Assembly (NCBI RefSeq): GCF_002195995.1
Contig: NZ_NHON01000056.1
Location: 1 to 39,877 of the forward strand
Reading direction: 5' to 3'
Length of the DNA stretch: 39,877 nucleotides
Source: Inquilinus limosus
GTDB lineage: Bacteria; Pseudomonadota; Alphaproteobacteria; DSM-16000; Inquilinaceae
Position numbers and translations under genes: made by a program. Under the pieces are notes generated by a model, which did not search any database, had not been told where the DNA came from, and saw only the letters and a list, made by a program, of their open reading frames with translations. Of the stretch, positions 32,231-39,720 are shown piece by piece (the stretch's first letter is position 1; every line of letters begins with the position of its first letter).

Positions 32231-32914
32231 ATGCTCGCCATCGCGCAGGACGGCATGCGGCCCGGCAAGAGCGCCGAGGTCTTCGACGGCCTCAAGCGCA
32301 TGATCATGCTGGGCGAGGTCGCGCCCGGCATCGCCCTGCTCGAGCTGGAGCTGGCGCAGCGCTTCCAGTGCAGCCAGGGCACGGTGCGTGAGGCTCTGCT
32401 GGCGCTGCAGGAGGAGGGGCTGGTGCACCGCCTGCCGCACAAGGGCACGCGGGTCGCCGACTGCACCGAGGACGAGGCGGTCGAGATGTTCCGGCTGCGC
32501 CACGGCATCGAGACCCGCGGCATCGCCCGCGCCCTGCGGCGCCCCGACCCTGCCCTGCTGCCGGACCTGACCGTCCTGATCGAGGGCATGGAGGCCAAGG
32601 CCCAGGCTGGCGACGAATACGGCCAGACCGAGCTGGACCGCGCCTTCCACCGGCGCCTGTTCCGGACGGCCGGCCTGCCGGCGGTGGAGCCGCTGCTGCA
32701 CCGCTGCATCCTGCACAACCACCGCTTCAAGATCACCCGCAGTGGCGAGCGGCGCGACCTGACGGCCACGGCCAAGCGCCACTGGATCATCGTCGAGGCG
32801 CTGGCGGCGCGCGACGAGGCCGCGGCGGTCGCCGCCATCGGCCATCACATCGAGACCATCGTCGATGTCGGCCCGTCGATCTTCGGCGCCGCACCCGAAG
32901 GACCCAAGGCATGA
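32231..32914 (+). CDS. GntR-family regulator (FCD domain)
   Basis: Transcription factor of 227 aa. The N-terminal winged helix (about 15-75) includes LKRMIMLGEVAPGIALLELE, QCSQGTVREALLALQEEGLV and the wing HRLPHKGTRV. The all-helical FCD domain shows the full putative metal set Asp136 and His140 (LDRAFHRRLF), His184 (KRHWIIVEAL) and His206 (GHHIETI), so it probably senses a small carboxylate or sugar acid with a bound metal. ATG codons lie at 32225 and 32231; AGGG at 32221-32224 has workable spacing only for the second. It is the first gene of the operon; the stop overlaps the esterase start (ATGA). It probably binds the palindrome just upstream. Confidence 0.88.
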   Translation: MLAIAQDGMRPGKSAEVFDGLKRMIMLGEVAPGIALLELELAQRFQCSQGTVREALLALQEEGLVHRLPHKGTRVADCTEDEAVEMFRLRHGIETRGIARALRRPDPALLPDLTVLIEGMEAKAQAGDEYGQTELDRAFHRRLFRTAGLPAVEPLLHRCILHNHRFKITRSGERRDLTATAKRHWIIVEALAARDEAAAVAAIGHHIETIVDVGPSIFGAAPEGPKA

Positions 32915-33873
32915 CCGGCTTCGACCCGAACGACGCCCCGAATCCCGAGATGGCGGCCATCATGGCGCGGCTGGCCACCGAAGACGGGCACCTGCCGGAT
33001 CCGATGACGCTGCCGGCCGCCGCGGGCCGGGCGCAGGCCGAGGCGGGCAACCGGCGCTGGAACCAGGACCTGCTGCCGATGGAGACGGTGGAGCTGACGC
33101 TGCCCGGCGGCATCGCCCCTCGCCCGGCCCGGCTGTTCCGGCCGTCCTCGGCGCGCGGCGCGATCCTCTATATCCATGGCGGCGGCTGGGCCTTCTGCAG
33201 CCTCGGCACCCATGACCGCGCGATGCGCTTCCTGGCCGAGGCGACGGGCATGGCGGTGATCGGCATCGACTACCGCCTGGCGCCGGAACACCCCTACCCC
33301 GCCGGCCTGGACGACACCGTCGCGGCGTGGCGCGCCCTGCCGGCGGTGCTGGCGCAGCACGGGATCGCCGGTCCGATCGGCGTCTCGGGCGATTCCGCCG
33401 GCGCCAACCTGGCGCTGGCGCTGACGCTGCGGGAACAGGAAGCCGGCCGGACGCTGCCGGGGTTCGGCCTGCTGTTCTACGGCGTCTATGCCGTCGACCA
33501 CGACACCGACTCCCACCGGCGCTTCGGCCCCGGCGGCTACGGGCTGACCACCGCCAAGATGATCCGCTACCGGGACTGGTACGTGCCCGACCCCACCGCC
33601 TGGGGAGAACCTCAGGTCTCGCCGCTGATGGCGGAGGACGCGGCGCTGCGGGCGCTGCCGCCGCTCTTTCTCAACGCCGCCGGGCTCGACCCGCTGCTCA
33701 GCGACACGCTGGCGCTCGGCGACAGGCTGCGGGCGCTGGGGCGGGCCGATCCGGTGCGAGTCCATCGCGGCGTCATCCACGGCTTCATGCAGATGACGAG
33801 CGCGCTCGAGGAGGCCCGGACGGCCTTCATGGAGGCCGGGGCCTGGGCCCGCCGCCTCAACCAAAACGCATAA
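32911..33873 (+). CDS. Alpha/beta hydrolase, HSL-type acetyl esterase
   Basis: Cytoplasmic esterase of 320 aa of the hormone-sensitive-lipase family. The oxyanion-hole motif is YIHGGGWAFCS (His89-Gly-Gly-Gly), the nucleophile Ser162 is in VSGDSAGANLALA, the acid is Asp260 in AAGLDPLLSD and the base His290 in VIHGFMQM. It lacks a signal peptide. Located between a GntR regulator and a sugar importer, with an epimerase and a dehydrogenase downstream, it could remove acetyl or other acyl groups from imported sugars. This substrate idea is inference. It overlaps the regulator by four bases and is followed by GAGGAGGA for the binding-protein gene. Confidence 0.88.
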   Translation: MTGFDPNDAPNPEMAAIMARLATEDGHLPDPMTLPAAAGRAQAEAGNRRWNQDLLPMETVELTLPGGIAPRPARLFRPSSARGAILYIHGGGWAFCSLGTHDRAMRFLAEATGMAVIGIDYRLAPEHPYPAGLDDTVAAWRALPAVLAQHGIAGPIGVSGDSAGANLALALTLREQEAGRTLPGFGLLFYGVYAVDHDTDSHRRFGPGGYGLTTAKMIRYRDWYVPDPTAWGEPQVSPLMAEDAALRALPPLFLNAAGLDPLLSDTLALGDRLRALGRADPVRVHRGVIHGFMQMTSALEEARTAFMEAGAWARRLNQNA

Positions 33874-33896
33874 CGAAAAACAGAGGAGGAAACGTC

Positions 33897-35111
33897 GTGA
33901 CCAAGATGCGAGGGGCGGCCCTGGCCGCGCTGCTGGTGCTGGCCGCGGGGACGGCGCGGGCCGAGAGCACGGTCCGCTTCTGGTACCATTTCGACAATCC
34001 GGACAATCCGGTGGCGAGCCTGGTCGCCAGGTTCGAGGCGGCCCATCCGGGGATCAAGGTCGAGGCCGAGAACATCCCCTGGAACAGCTACTACGACAAC
34101 CTCTACACCGCAATCGCCGGCAGCAACGCGCCGGATGCGGCGATGGTTAAGCTGTTCGCCCAGCCGCGGCTGGTGGAGATGGGGGCGCTGGAGCCGCTGG
34201 ACGACCGCATCGCCGGCTGGGACGGCAAGGCCGACCTGCAGGACGACCTGCTGAAGATCAACGGCGGCCCGGACGGGCACCAGTATTACCTGCCGGTGCA
34301 GTACGTCGTCTCCTACCTCTACTACCGCACCGACCTGTTCGCCGAGGCCGGGCTGCAGCCGCCGAAGACCTGCGAGGATTTTGCCAAGGCGGCCAAGGCG
34401 CTGACCCGCGACACCAATGGCGACGGCCAGCCGGACATCTGGGGCTTCGGCTTCCGCGGCGGCAAGGGCGGCTACGACCATTGGGGGCCCTTCGTGCTGT
34501 CGGCCGGCGCCAGGTTCGAGAAGGGCGGGCTGACCAGCCAGCAGGTGATCGCGGCCAACACCTGGCTGGTCGATCTCTACCGCAACCAGAAGCTGTTCCC
34601 GCCCTCGGCCCCGAATGACGGGTTCCAGGAGATCATCGCCGCCTTCCAGCAGGGCCGCACGGCGATGACGATCCACCATATCGGCTCCTCCGCCGGCATG
34701 GTGAAGGCGCTGGGCGACAAGGTCTCGGCCGTGCCGGTGCCGGAATGCAACGGCGGCCGCTGGACCTCCTATGGCGACGAATCCCTGGCCGTGCTGTCCT
34801 CGGCCGAGGACAAGGACGCCGCCTGGAAGTGGATCGCCTTCCTGGCCAGCGGCGACGCCAATGTCGAGTTCAACAAGGCGACCGGCCAGCTGCCGGTGAC
34901 CAAGAGCGGCGCGGCCAACTGGACGCTGCATGAGAAGCGCTTCGTCGACGCCACGGTGCAATCCCTGCCCTTCGCCCACAGCCTGCCGGCCGTCTCGCAG
35001 ACCGCGGATTTCGTCAACACGGTGTGGCCGGCGGCGATGCAGCGGGCCCTGACCGGCGAGATCACACCGGAACAGATGATGCGGGAGATCGAGCAGCTCT
35101 ACGCCCCATGA
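33897..35111 (+). CDS. ABC transporter sugar-binding protein
   Basis: Periplasmic binding protein of 404 aa. The Sec signal is MTKMRGAALAALLVLAAGTA with cleavage after ARA (about residue 22). The mature part has VRFWYHFDNPDNPVASLVAR, IAGSNAPDAAMVKLF, LPVQYVVSYLYYRTDLFAEA and DAAWKWIAFLASGDANVEFN, typical of the family 1 carbohydrate class. The segment DTNGDGQPDIWGFGFRGG is a calcium-loop-like stretch common to this subfamily. The start is GTG at 33897, with AGGAGG about 8 bases upstream; an ATG at 33906 is an alternative. The stop overlaps the first permease gene (ATGA). The ligand is unknown. Confidence 0.9.
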   Translation: MTKMRGAALAALLVLAAGTARAESTVRFWYHFDNPDNPVASLVARFEAAHPGIKVEAENIPWNSYYDNLYTAIAGSNAPDAAMVKLFAQPRLVEMGALEPLDDRIAGWDGKADLQDDLLKINGGPDGHQYYLPVQYVVSYLYYRTDLFAEAGLQPPKTCEDFAKAAKALTRDTNGDGQPDIWGFGFRGGKGGYDHWGPFVLSAGARFEKGGLTSQQVIAANTWLVDLYRNQKLFPPSAPNDGFQEIIAAFQQGRTAMTIHHIGSSAGMVKALGDKVSAVPVPECNGGRWTSYGDESLAVLSSAEDKDAAWKWIAFLASGDANVEFNKATGQLPVTKSGAANWTLHEKRFVDATVQSLPFAHSLPAVSQTADFVNTVWPAAMQRALTGEITPEQMMREIEQLYAP

Positions 35112-36034
35112 AGTCCGTCTCGATGACCCTGGCAACGGCGCAGAAGGCCGCGGCCCGCGGCAACCCGCGGACCCGGATCCTGCCCTATGTGCTGCTGAGC
35201 CCGGCGGTGCTGGTCACGCTCTTGATCGTGTTCCTGCCGATGCTGCAGGCGGTGGTGCTGAGCCTGCACGACTTCGTGCTGTTCCGGCCGAACCAGATGC
35301 CCTTCGCGGGCCTCGGCAACTTCGCCAAGGCGCTGGCCGACCCGGTGTTCTGGACCTCGCTGCAGCACACCGCGATCTGGGTCGGGGTGACCATCCCGGC
35401 CCAGCTTCTGCTCGGCCTCGTCACGGCGCTGCTGCTGAACCAGCGCTTCTGGTGGCGGCCGCTGGCGCGGGCCGTGGTCATCATCCCCTGGGCCCTGCCC
35501 AGCGTCGTCATCGCCCTGATGTGGCGCTGGATCTACGACCCCAATGCCGGGGTGCTGAACGACGTGCTGGTGCGGCTCGGCATGCTGCAGGGCGCCTTCC
35601 CCTGGCTGGCCGATCCCGGCACCTCGCTCTATGCCATCATCCTGACCCTGACCTGGCAGGGCTTCCCGTTCTTCGCGGTGATGATCCTGGCAGGTCTCCA
35701 GGCGGTGCCGCGCGACCTGTACGAGGCCGCGGCGATCGACGGCGCCACGCCCTGGCAGCAGTTCTGGCGCATCACCCTGCCCTCGATCGCCGGGGTGATC
35801 GCCACCGCGGCGCTGCTGCGGCTGATCTGGGTCGCCAACTCGATTGACGTCATCTTCGTCATGACCGGCGGCGGCCCCGGCTATGCCACCCACACCCTGC
35901 CGCTCTACGCCTTCATCAAGGCCAGGACCAATCTCGACTTCGGCTACGGCTCGGCGCTGGCGGTGATCTTCACCCTGCTGCTCGCCGGCTTCGTCCTGGT
36001 CTATCTGCGGCGCACCACGAGGGCGATGGACTGA
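35108..36034 (+). CDS. ABC sugar permease (MalF-type)
   Basis: Inner-membrane permease of 308 aa. It has LPYVLLSPAVLVTLLIVFLP as the first helix, IIPWALPSVVIALMWRWIYD in the middle, the EAA docking loop RDLYEAAAIDGATPWQQFWR (202-221) and FVMTGGGPGYATHTLPLYAF as the late family motif. The ATG at 35108 overlaps the binding-protein stop. The stop shares one base with the next start (TGATG). No ATP-binding gene is present in the operon. Confidence 0.9.
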   Translation: MKSVSMTLATAQKAAARGNPRTRILPYVLLSPAVLVTLLIVFLPMLQAVVLSLHDFVLFRPNQMPFAGLGNFAKALADPVFWTSLQHTAIWVGVTIPAQLLLGLVTALLLNQRFWWRPLARAVVIIPWALPSVVIALMWRWIYDPNAGVLNDVLVRLGMLQGAFPWLADPGTSLYAIILTLTWQGFPFFAVMILAGLQAVPRDLYEAAAIDGATPWQQFWRITLPSIAGVIATAALLRLIWVANSIDVIFVMTGGGPGYATHTLPLYAFIKARTNLDFGYGSALAVIFTLLLAGFVLVYLRRTTRAMD

Positions 36035-36870
36035 TGGTCACCCGCAGCTCCCTTTGGCACCGCATCGCCCTGATCCACCTGCCGATGCTGCTGATCGCGG
36101 TCTTCGCGCTCGGCCCCTATCTGTGGATGGCGCTGACCTCGCTGACCCCGCCGGACGACATCGTCGGCCGCGGCGTCGCCGTCGACCCGTCGGCCTGGAC
36201 CGGCGCCAGCTACGAGCGGCTGTTCGGCCGCACCAGCTTCCTGCTGAACATGGGCCACAGCCTGATCGTGGCGCTGGGCACGGTCGCGGTCGGGCTGACG
36301 CTGAGCGTCACCGCCGCCTACGCCTTCTCGCGCTTCCGCTTCGCCGGGCGCCGGCTGCTGATGGTCCAGTTCCTGGTCATCAACATGTTCCCGGTGGTGC
36401 TCTTGATCCTGCCGCTGTTCGTGCTGATGCGGCGGCTCGGCCTGCTCGACACCCATATCGCGCTGATCATCGCCAATGCCACCGTCGCCATCCCCTTCGC
36501 CATCTGGATGATGACCAGCTACATCGACGCCATCCCGAAGAGCCTCGACGAGGCGGCGATGACCGACGGCTGCTCCCGCCTCGGCGCGCTGTGGCGGGTG
36601 ATCCTGCCGCTGTGCGGCCCCGGGCTGGTGGCGACCGGCATCTACATCTTCATCACCGCCTGGAACGAATATCTCTACGCCCTGACGCTGGGCGGCCGCA
36701 GCGTCCGCACCATGACCGTGGCGATCCAGACCCTGATCGGCGAGTACCAGATCGAATGGGGCCTGCTGACCGCCGGCGGCGTGGTCGGCGCCCTGCCCGC
36801 CACCATCCTGTTCCTCCTCGTCCAGAAACGCCTGATCGGCGGCCTGACCCAAGGCGCCGTGAAGGGATGA
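36034..36870 (+). CDS. ABC sugar permease (MalG-type)
   Basis: Second permease, 278 aa. Helices include [20 protein letters not shown] and [20 protein letters not shown]. The docking loop is [20 protein letters not shown] (168-187) and the C-terminus [15 protein letters not shown] is characteristic. It overlaps both neighbours, by one base upstream and four bases downstream (ATGA at 36867), which indicates tight co-translation with the epimerase-like enzyme. Confidence 0.9.
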   Translation: MVTRSSLWHRIALIHLPMLLIAVFALGPYLWMALTSLTPPDDIVGRGVAVDPSAWTGASYERLFGRTSFLLNMGHSLIVALGTVAVGLTLSVTAAYAFSRFRFAGRRLLMVQFLVINMFPVVLLILPLFVLMRRLGLLDTHIALIIANATVAIPFAIWMMTSYIDAIPKSLDEAAMTDGCSRLGALWRVILPLCGPGLVATGIYIFITAWNEYLYALTLGGRSVRTMTVAIQTLIGEYQIEWGLLTAGGVVGALPATILFLLVQKRLIGGLTQGAVKG

Positions 36871-37784
36871 CAGACCCTCGACCGAAAGTGATTCCGACAA
36901 TGCCGAACCCGATCGGCCTGATCTCCATGCAGGTCGCGCGCCCCTTCACCGCCGAACATTTCGGCTGGTTCGAGCGGATCCGCGCCATGGGCTACGACTT
37001 CATCGAGCTCCTGGTGCCCGAGCCCGGCGAGCTGGACCTCGCCGAGACCCGCCGGGCGCTGGAAGGGGCCGGCCTGGCCGTCGTCCTCGCCGCCCGGGTC
37101 AACCTGCAGCGCAACCTGACCGGCGACGATGCCGGCGCGCGAGAGGCCGGGATCGACTATCTGCGCACTGCCGTGGACTGTGCCGAAAAGCTCGGCGCCC
37201 GCATCGTCGGCGGGCCGCTCTACGGCAACCCGCTGGTCTTCGCCGGCCGGCCGCCGGCGCCGGTGCCGGAGGATCTGCGCCTGCGCCGCCAGGACTGGTG
37301 CGTCGACGGGCTGCGCCGGGCCGCCGACGCCGCGCGCGACCACGGGGTGACGCTGGCGGTCGAGCCGCTGAACCGGTTCGAGACCGACATCCTGTGCACC
37401 ACGCGCCAGGGGCTGGAGCTGATCGACCGGGTCGGCCGGCCGGAGGTGCGGCTGATGCTCGACACCTTCCACATGCATATGGAGGAGGCGGACATCGCCG
37501 AGGCCATCCGCCTGGCCGGCGACCGCTTCGTCCATTTCCAGGCCAATGAGAACCATCGCGGCTTCGTCGGCACCGGCGCGACCGACTGGGTGGCGGTGGC
37601 GCGGGCCTTGGCCGATGTCGGCTATGAGGGGCCGATCTCGGTCGAGCCGTTCCGCCGCGACGACGACCGCTTCGGCGTGCCGATCGCGCAATGGCGGCCG
37701 CCGCATGAGGACGAGACCGCGAAGCTGACGCACAGCCTGGCCCTGCTGCGCGGCGCGCTGGCGATGGGAGGGCACCGGCGATGA
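36867..37784 (+). CDS. TIM-barrel sugar epimerase/isomerase (ketose 3-epimerase-like)
   Basis: Xylose-isomerase-like TIM-barrel protein of 305 aa. The four metal ligands of the tagatose/allulose 3-epimerase group can be proposed: Glu166 (LAVEPLNRFETD), Asp199 (LMLDTFHMHMEE), His223 (FVHFQANENHRG) and Glu260 (ISVEPFRRDD). The stretch IVGGPLYGNPLVFAG is also typical. The ATG at 36867 overlaps the permease stop; the ATG at 36900, nearer the conserved IGLISMQV, is another possible start. It probably interconverts an imported sugar or a keto form produced by the downstream dehydrogenase. The true substrate is unknown. Confidence 0.85.
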   Translation: MTDPRPKVIPTMPNPIGLISMQVARPFTAEHFGWFERIRAMGYDFIELLVPEPGELDLAETRRALEGAGLAVVLAARVNLQRNLTGDDAGAREAGIDYLRTAVDCAEKLGARIVGGPLYGNPLVFAGRPPAPVPEDLRLRRQDWCVDGLRRAADAARDHGVTLAVEPLNRFETDILCTTRQGLELIDRVGRPEVRLMLDTFHMHMEEADIAEAIRLAGDRFVHFQANENHRGFVGTGATDWVAVARALADVGYEGPISVEPFRRDDDRFGVPIAQWRPPHEDETAKLTHSLALLRGALAMGGHRR

Positions 37785-38779
37785 CGCTGAAGATCGGCTG
37801 GATCGGTTGCGGCACCCATGCGAGCCAGATGCTGCTGCCGCAGCTGACGCGCCACGACGTCGAGCTGGCAGCGCTGTGCGACGTCGACGGCGCCAACCTG
37901 GCCCGCGCCGCCCGCCAGTTCGGCGTGCGCGCGGCCTATGCCGACCATCGCGACCTGCTGGCCCATCCCGGGCTGGATGCGGTCGGCATGGCGGTCGGGC
38001 CAGCGGCGCATCACGCCATCGGCCTCGCGGCTTTGGCCAAAGGGCTGCCGGTGTTCATGGAGAAGCCGCCCGGCGGCAATCTGGAACAGGCGGAGGAGCT
38101 GCTGGCGGCATCGGAGCGCGCCGGCAAGCCGCTGGTCGTCGGCTTCATGAAGCGCTGGTCGATCGGCAACCGCATCGCCGGCAATATCGTGCGCGGCGGC
38201 GAGTTCGGCCCGGTGCTGGGCTTCTATGGCTCCTACATGACGGCGCCGACCTATTTCCGCGGCGCGGTCGACTACAGCGGCTTCTTCCTGCACCACTGCA
38301 TCCACTACATGGACCTGCCGGCCTTCCTGGCGGCCTCGCCGATCCGCGAGCTGACCGCGCGCAAGGTCGAGAACGGGCCGGGGCGCCTCTTGATGCACAT
38401 CGCGCTGGGCTTCGACAGCGGCGCCCTCGGCACCATCGTGATGGGCACTGTGCAGTCGCGCGGCACGCCGATGGAGTTCGTCCAGATCATGGGCGACCAC
38501 CGCCGGCTGGAGGTGCGCAACGTCATCGACGTGACCTACTACCGCGACCCGCCCTTCAAGACCCAGGATCTCGGCGCCACCCTATCCGACACCCAGGACG
38601 CGCTGACCTGGTCACCCAACTTCACCGCCGCCGCCAATGAGGATGTGAAGGGCTATCACGCCCTGCTGGAGGTGACGCTGAAAGCCTTCCGCGGCGAGGC
38701 GGCCGACGCCCCCACCATCCGCGATGGCGTCACGGCGATGCGGCATCTGGAGGCGCTGCGCCGCCAAGTTGGAGGATAG
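37781..38779 (+). CDS. Gfo/Idh/MocA family sugar dehydrogenase
   Basis: NAD(P)-dependent oxidoreductase of 332 aa. The Rossmann motif IGWIGCGTHASQ (5-16) binds the nucleotide. The family EKP motif is VFMEKPPGGN (Glu94-Lys95-Pro96). The active-site segment YSGFFLHHCIHYMDL (His171, His172, His175, Asp178) corresponds to the usual GGxxxDxxxHxxD region in modified form. The ATG overlaps the upstream stop (ATGA). Members oxidise or epimerise sugars such as inositols and amino or deoxy sugars; together with the epimerase it should start breakdown of whatever the importer brings in. Last gene of the operon, followed by a terminator hairpin. Confidence 0.88.
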   Translation: MTLKIGWIGCGTHASQMLLPQLTRHDVELAALCDVDGANLARAARQFGVRAAYADHRDLLAHPGLDAVGMAVGPAAHHAIGLAALAKGLPVFMEKPPGGNLEQAEELLAASERAGKPLVVGFMKRWSIGNRIAGNIVRGGEFGPVLGFYGSYMTAPTYFRGAVDYSGFFLHHCIHYMDLPAFLAASPIRELTARKVENGPGRLLMHIALGFDSGALGTIVMGTVQSRGTPMEFVQIMGDHRRLEVRNVIDVTYYRDPPFKTQDLGATLSDTQDALTWSPNFTAAANEDVKGYHALLEVTLKAFRGEAADAPTIRDGVTAMRHLEALRRQVGG

Positions 38780-38786
38780 AGCCCCA

Positions 38787-38812
38787 CGCCAAGCCATTGA
38801 AAAGGCTTGGCG
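38787..38812 (+). terminator. Terminator-like hairpin after the sugar operon
   Basis: Perfect 9-bp arms CGCCAAGCC (38787-38795) and GGCTTGGCG (38804-38812) with an 8-base A-rich loop, starting eight bases after the dehydrogenase stop. No T run follows. Between 38813 and about 39046 nothing coding was recognised. Confidence 0.6.
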
Positions 38813-39046
38813 AGAACCGTGGCAGATGAAGGTGAGAACTACGTCTTCGCCATAGCGCTATGATCGGGAGCGACTGTTCCCGAGATTGCTCGCGCCAACG
38901 CTCGTCTGCGCGCGGCGGCGCTATCCGCGACCGGCATATGCGTTTCGCCCATGATGGCACGAGGCAGCCCTCGTTTTTGGGAGATCGGCCGACGCAGGTT
39001 CAAATCGGGGAAAGGATACCACCGATACCCATACAAGCTGGTTGGA

Positions 39047-39210
39047 GTGCCCCCTAGAATGAGACAGAGAAAATAGGGACAGTTCTCTGAGAAGGAGAAC
39101 CGATGTCCAAGCGTGAGAGCCGGAGCTTCAGCCGGGTGTTCAAGCTGGAGGCGGTGCGTCGGATCGAGGCCGGGGAGAACGTCAGCGCCCCGACCGCGTC
39201 TGCCGGATAG
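39047..39210 (+). mobile_element. IS3-like element stub, left end and start of orfA
   Basis: A short transposase start is preserved at 39103-39210: MSKRESRSFSRVFKLEAVRR followed by IEAGENVSAPTASAG and TAG (35 aa). This looks like the helix-turn-helix beginning of IS3-type OrfA, normally about 90-100 aa, cut after the first helix. AAGGAG precedes the ATG. The 55 bases before it (TGCCCCCTAGAATGAGACAG, then AAAATAGGGACAG) have the look of an IS terminal inverted repeat and promoter zone, but no matching right end was found, so the boundaries are guesses. Confidence 0.55.
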
Positions 39211-39242
39211 TGCGGCATCTCCGAGGATGCCGCCATCATCAC

Positions 39243-39491
39243 CTACTGGTTGTTAGTCCTGCCCCTATCGTAGCTTTGAATAAATTCGCGCAGCAGACTC
39301 TCGACAACCTCCGCTGAGGTCCGCTGCGGCAAAAAGGTTACCTTGCCTTCGGCAAACCTCAACGAGAATTTCTCACCCCGCTGCTCTGCAAGGAAATCAT
39401 CGAAACTGTCCACCATCTCTTCATCATAGCAATCCACCACTTCACCATGCTCCGGCGTCAAATAGAATTCTATCTTATTAGATATCGTCAT
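39243..39491 (-). CDS. Small acidic protein, probable immunity protein
   Basis: An 82-aa cytoplasmic protein beginning MTISNKIEFYLTPEHGEVVD, acidic in its first half (CYDEEMVDSFDDF) and ending in a helix (EVVESLLREFIQSYDRG). I do not recognise the family. GAGGAAGGGG precedes the ATG. The ATG overlaps by four bases (ATGA) the stop of the reading frame that encodes a toxin C-terminus (39488-39720). That is the usual arrangement of polymorphic toxin and cognate immunity gene. Base composition is less GC-rich than the chromosome around it. It is intact although its toxin is broken, so it could still protect against a sister strain's toxin. Confidence 0.7.
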   Translation of the reverse strand: MTISNKIEFYLTPEHGEVVDCYDEEMVDSFDDFLAEQRGEKFSLRFAEGKVTFLPQRTSAEVVESLLREFIQSYDRGRTNNQ

Positions 39492-39720
39492 TGCCCCTTC
39501 CTCAAAAGAAGGTCAAACTCATCAGGAGTAGGTGCACGCTTGTACCTTTACTGCCGGGCAATGCATCATTGGAAGGCACCTTTTGAAGTGTACCGGGCGG
39601 CGCGTCTGGGTGCGTGTTTGGAACAAATTCCTTGACCCGAGTCGGAGAGATATCAATCACTGATCCGTCGGGCCGAGTTATCCTAACACCATTCTCACCG
39701 CCTCGCGTTGTGCGCCAAAC
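39488..39720 (-). pseudogene. C-terminal fragment of a polymorphic toxin, frameshifted
   Basis: Upstream of the immunity-type gene the - strand reads VWRTTRGGENGVRITRPDGS, VIDISPTRVKEFVPNTHPDA and PPGTLQKVPSNDALPGSKG. It resembles the C-terminal toxin domains of Rhs/WapA/CDI-type proteins in which VKEFVPNTHP and ALPGSKG are conserved; I recall these as 'polymorphic toxin type 24', not verified. After GSKG the frame shifts. Read straight on it ends at 39502 with TSVHLLLMSLTFF. With one extra base near 39543 it continues KRAPTPDEFDLLLRKGQ and stops at 39488, overlapping the immunity start. The N-terminal bulk of the protein is absent because the IS256-type element begins at about 39721. No start codon remains. 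Confidence 0.65.

Noticed and set aside
31666-32391. A 241-codon + strand frame running into the GntR gene region
   Set aside because: Composition is Arg/Pro/Ser-rich shadow type. The region is better explained by an SDR fossil on the other strand and a regulator starting at 32231.
38997-39006. GGTTCAAATC resembling a tRNA T-loop
   Set aside because: The flanking bases cannot form the T-stem and no acceptor, D or anticodon arms can be drawn.
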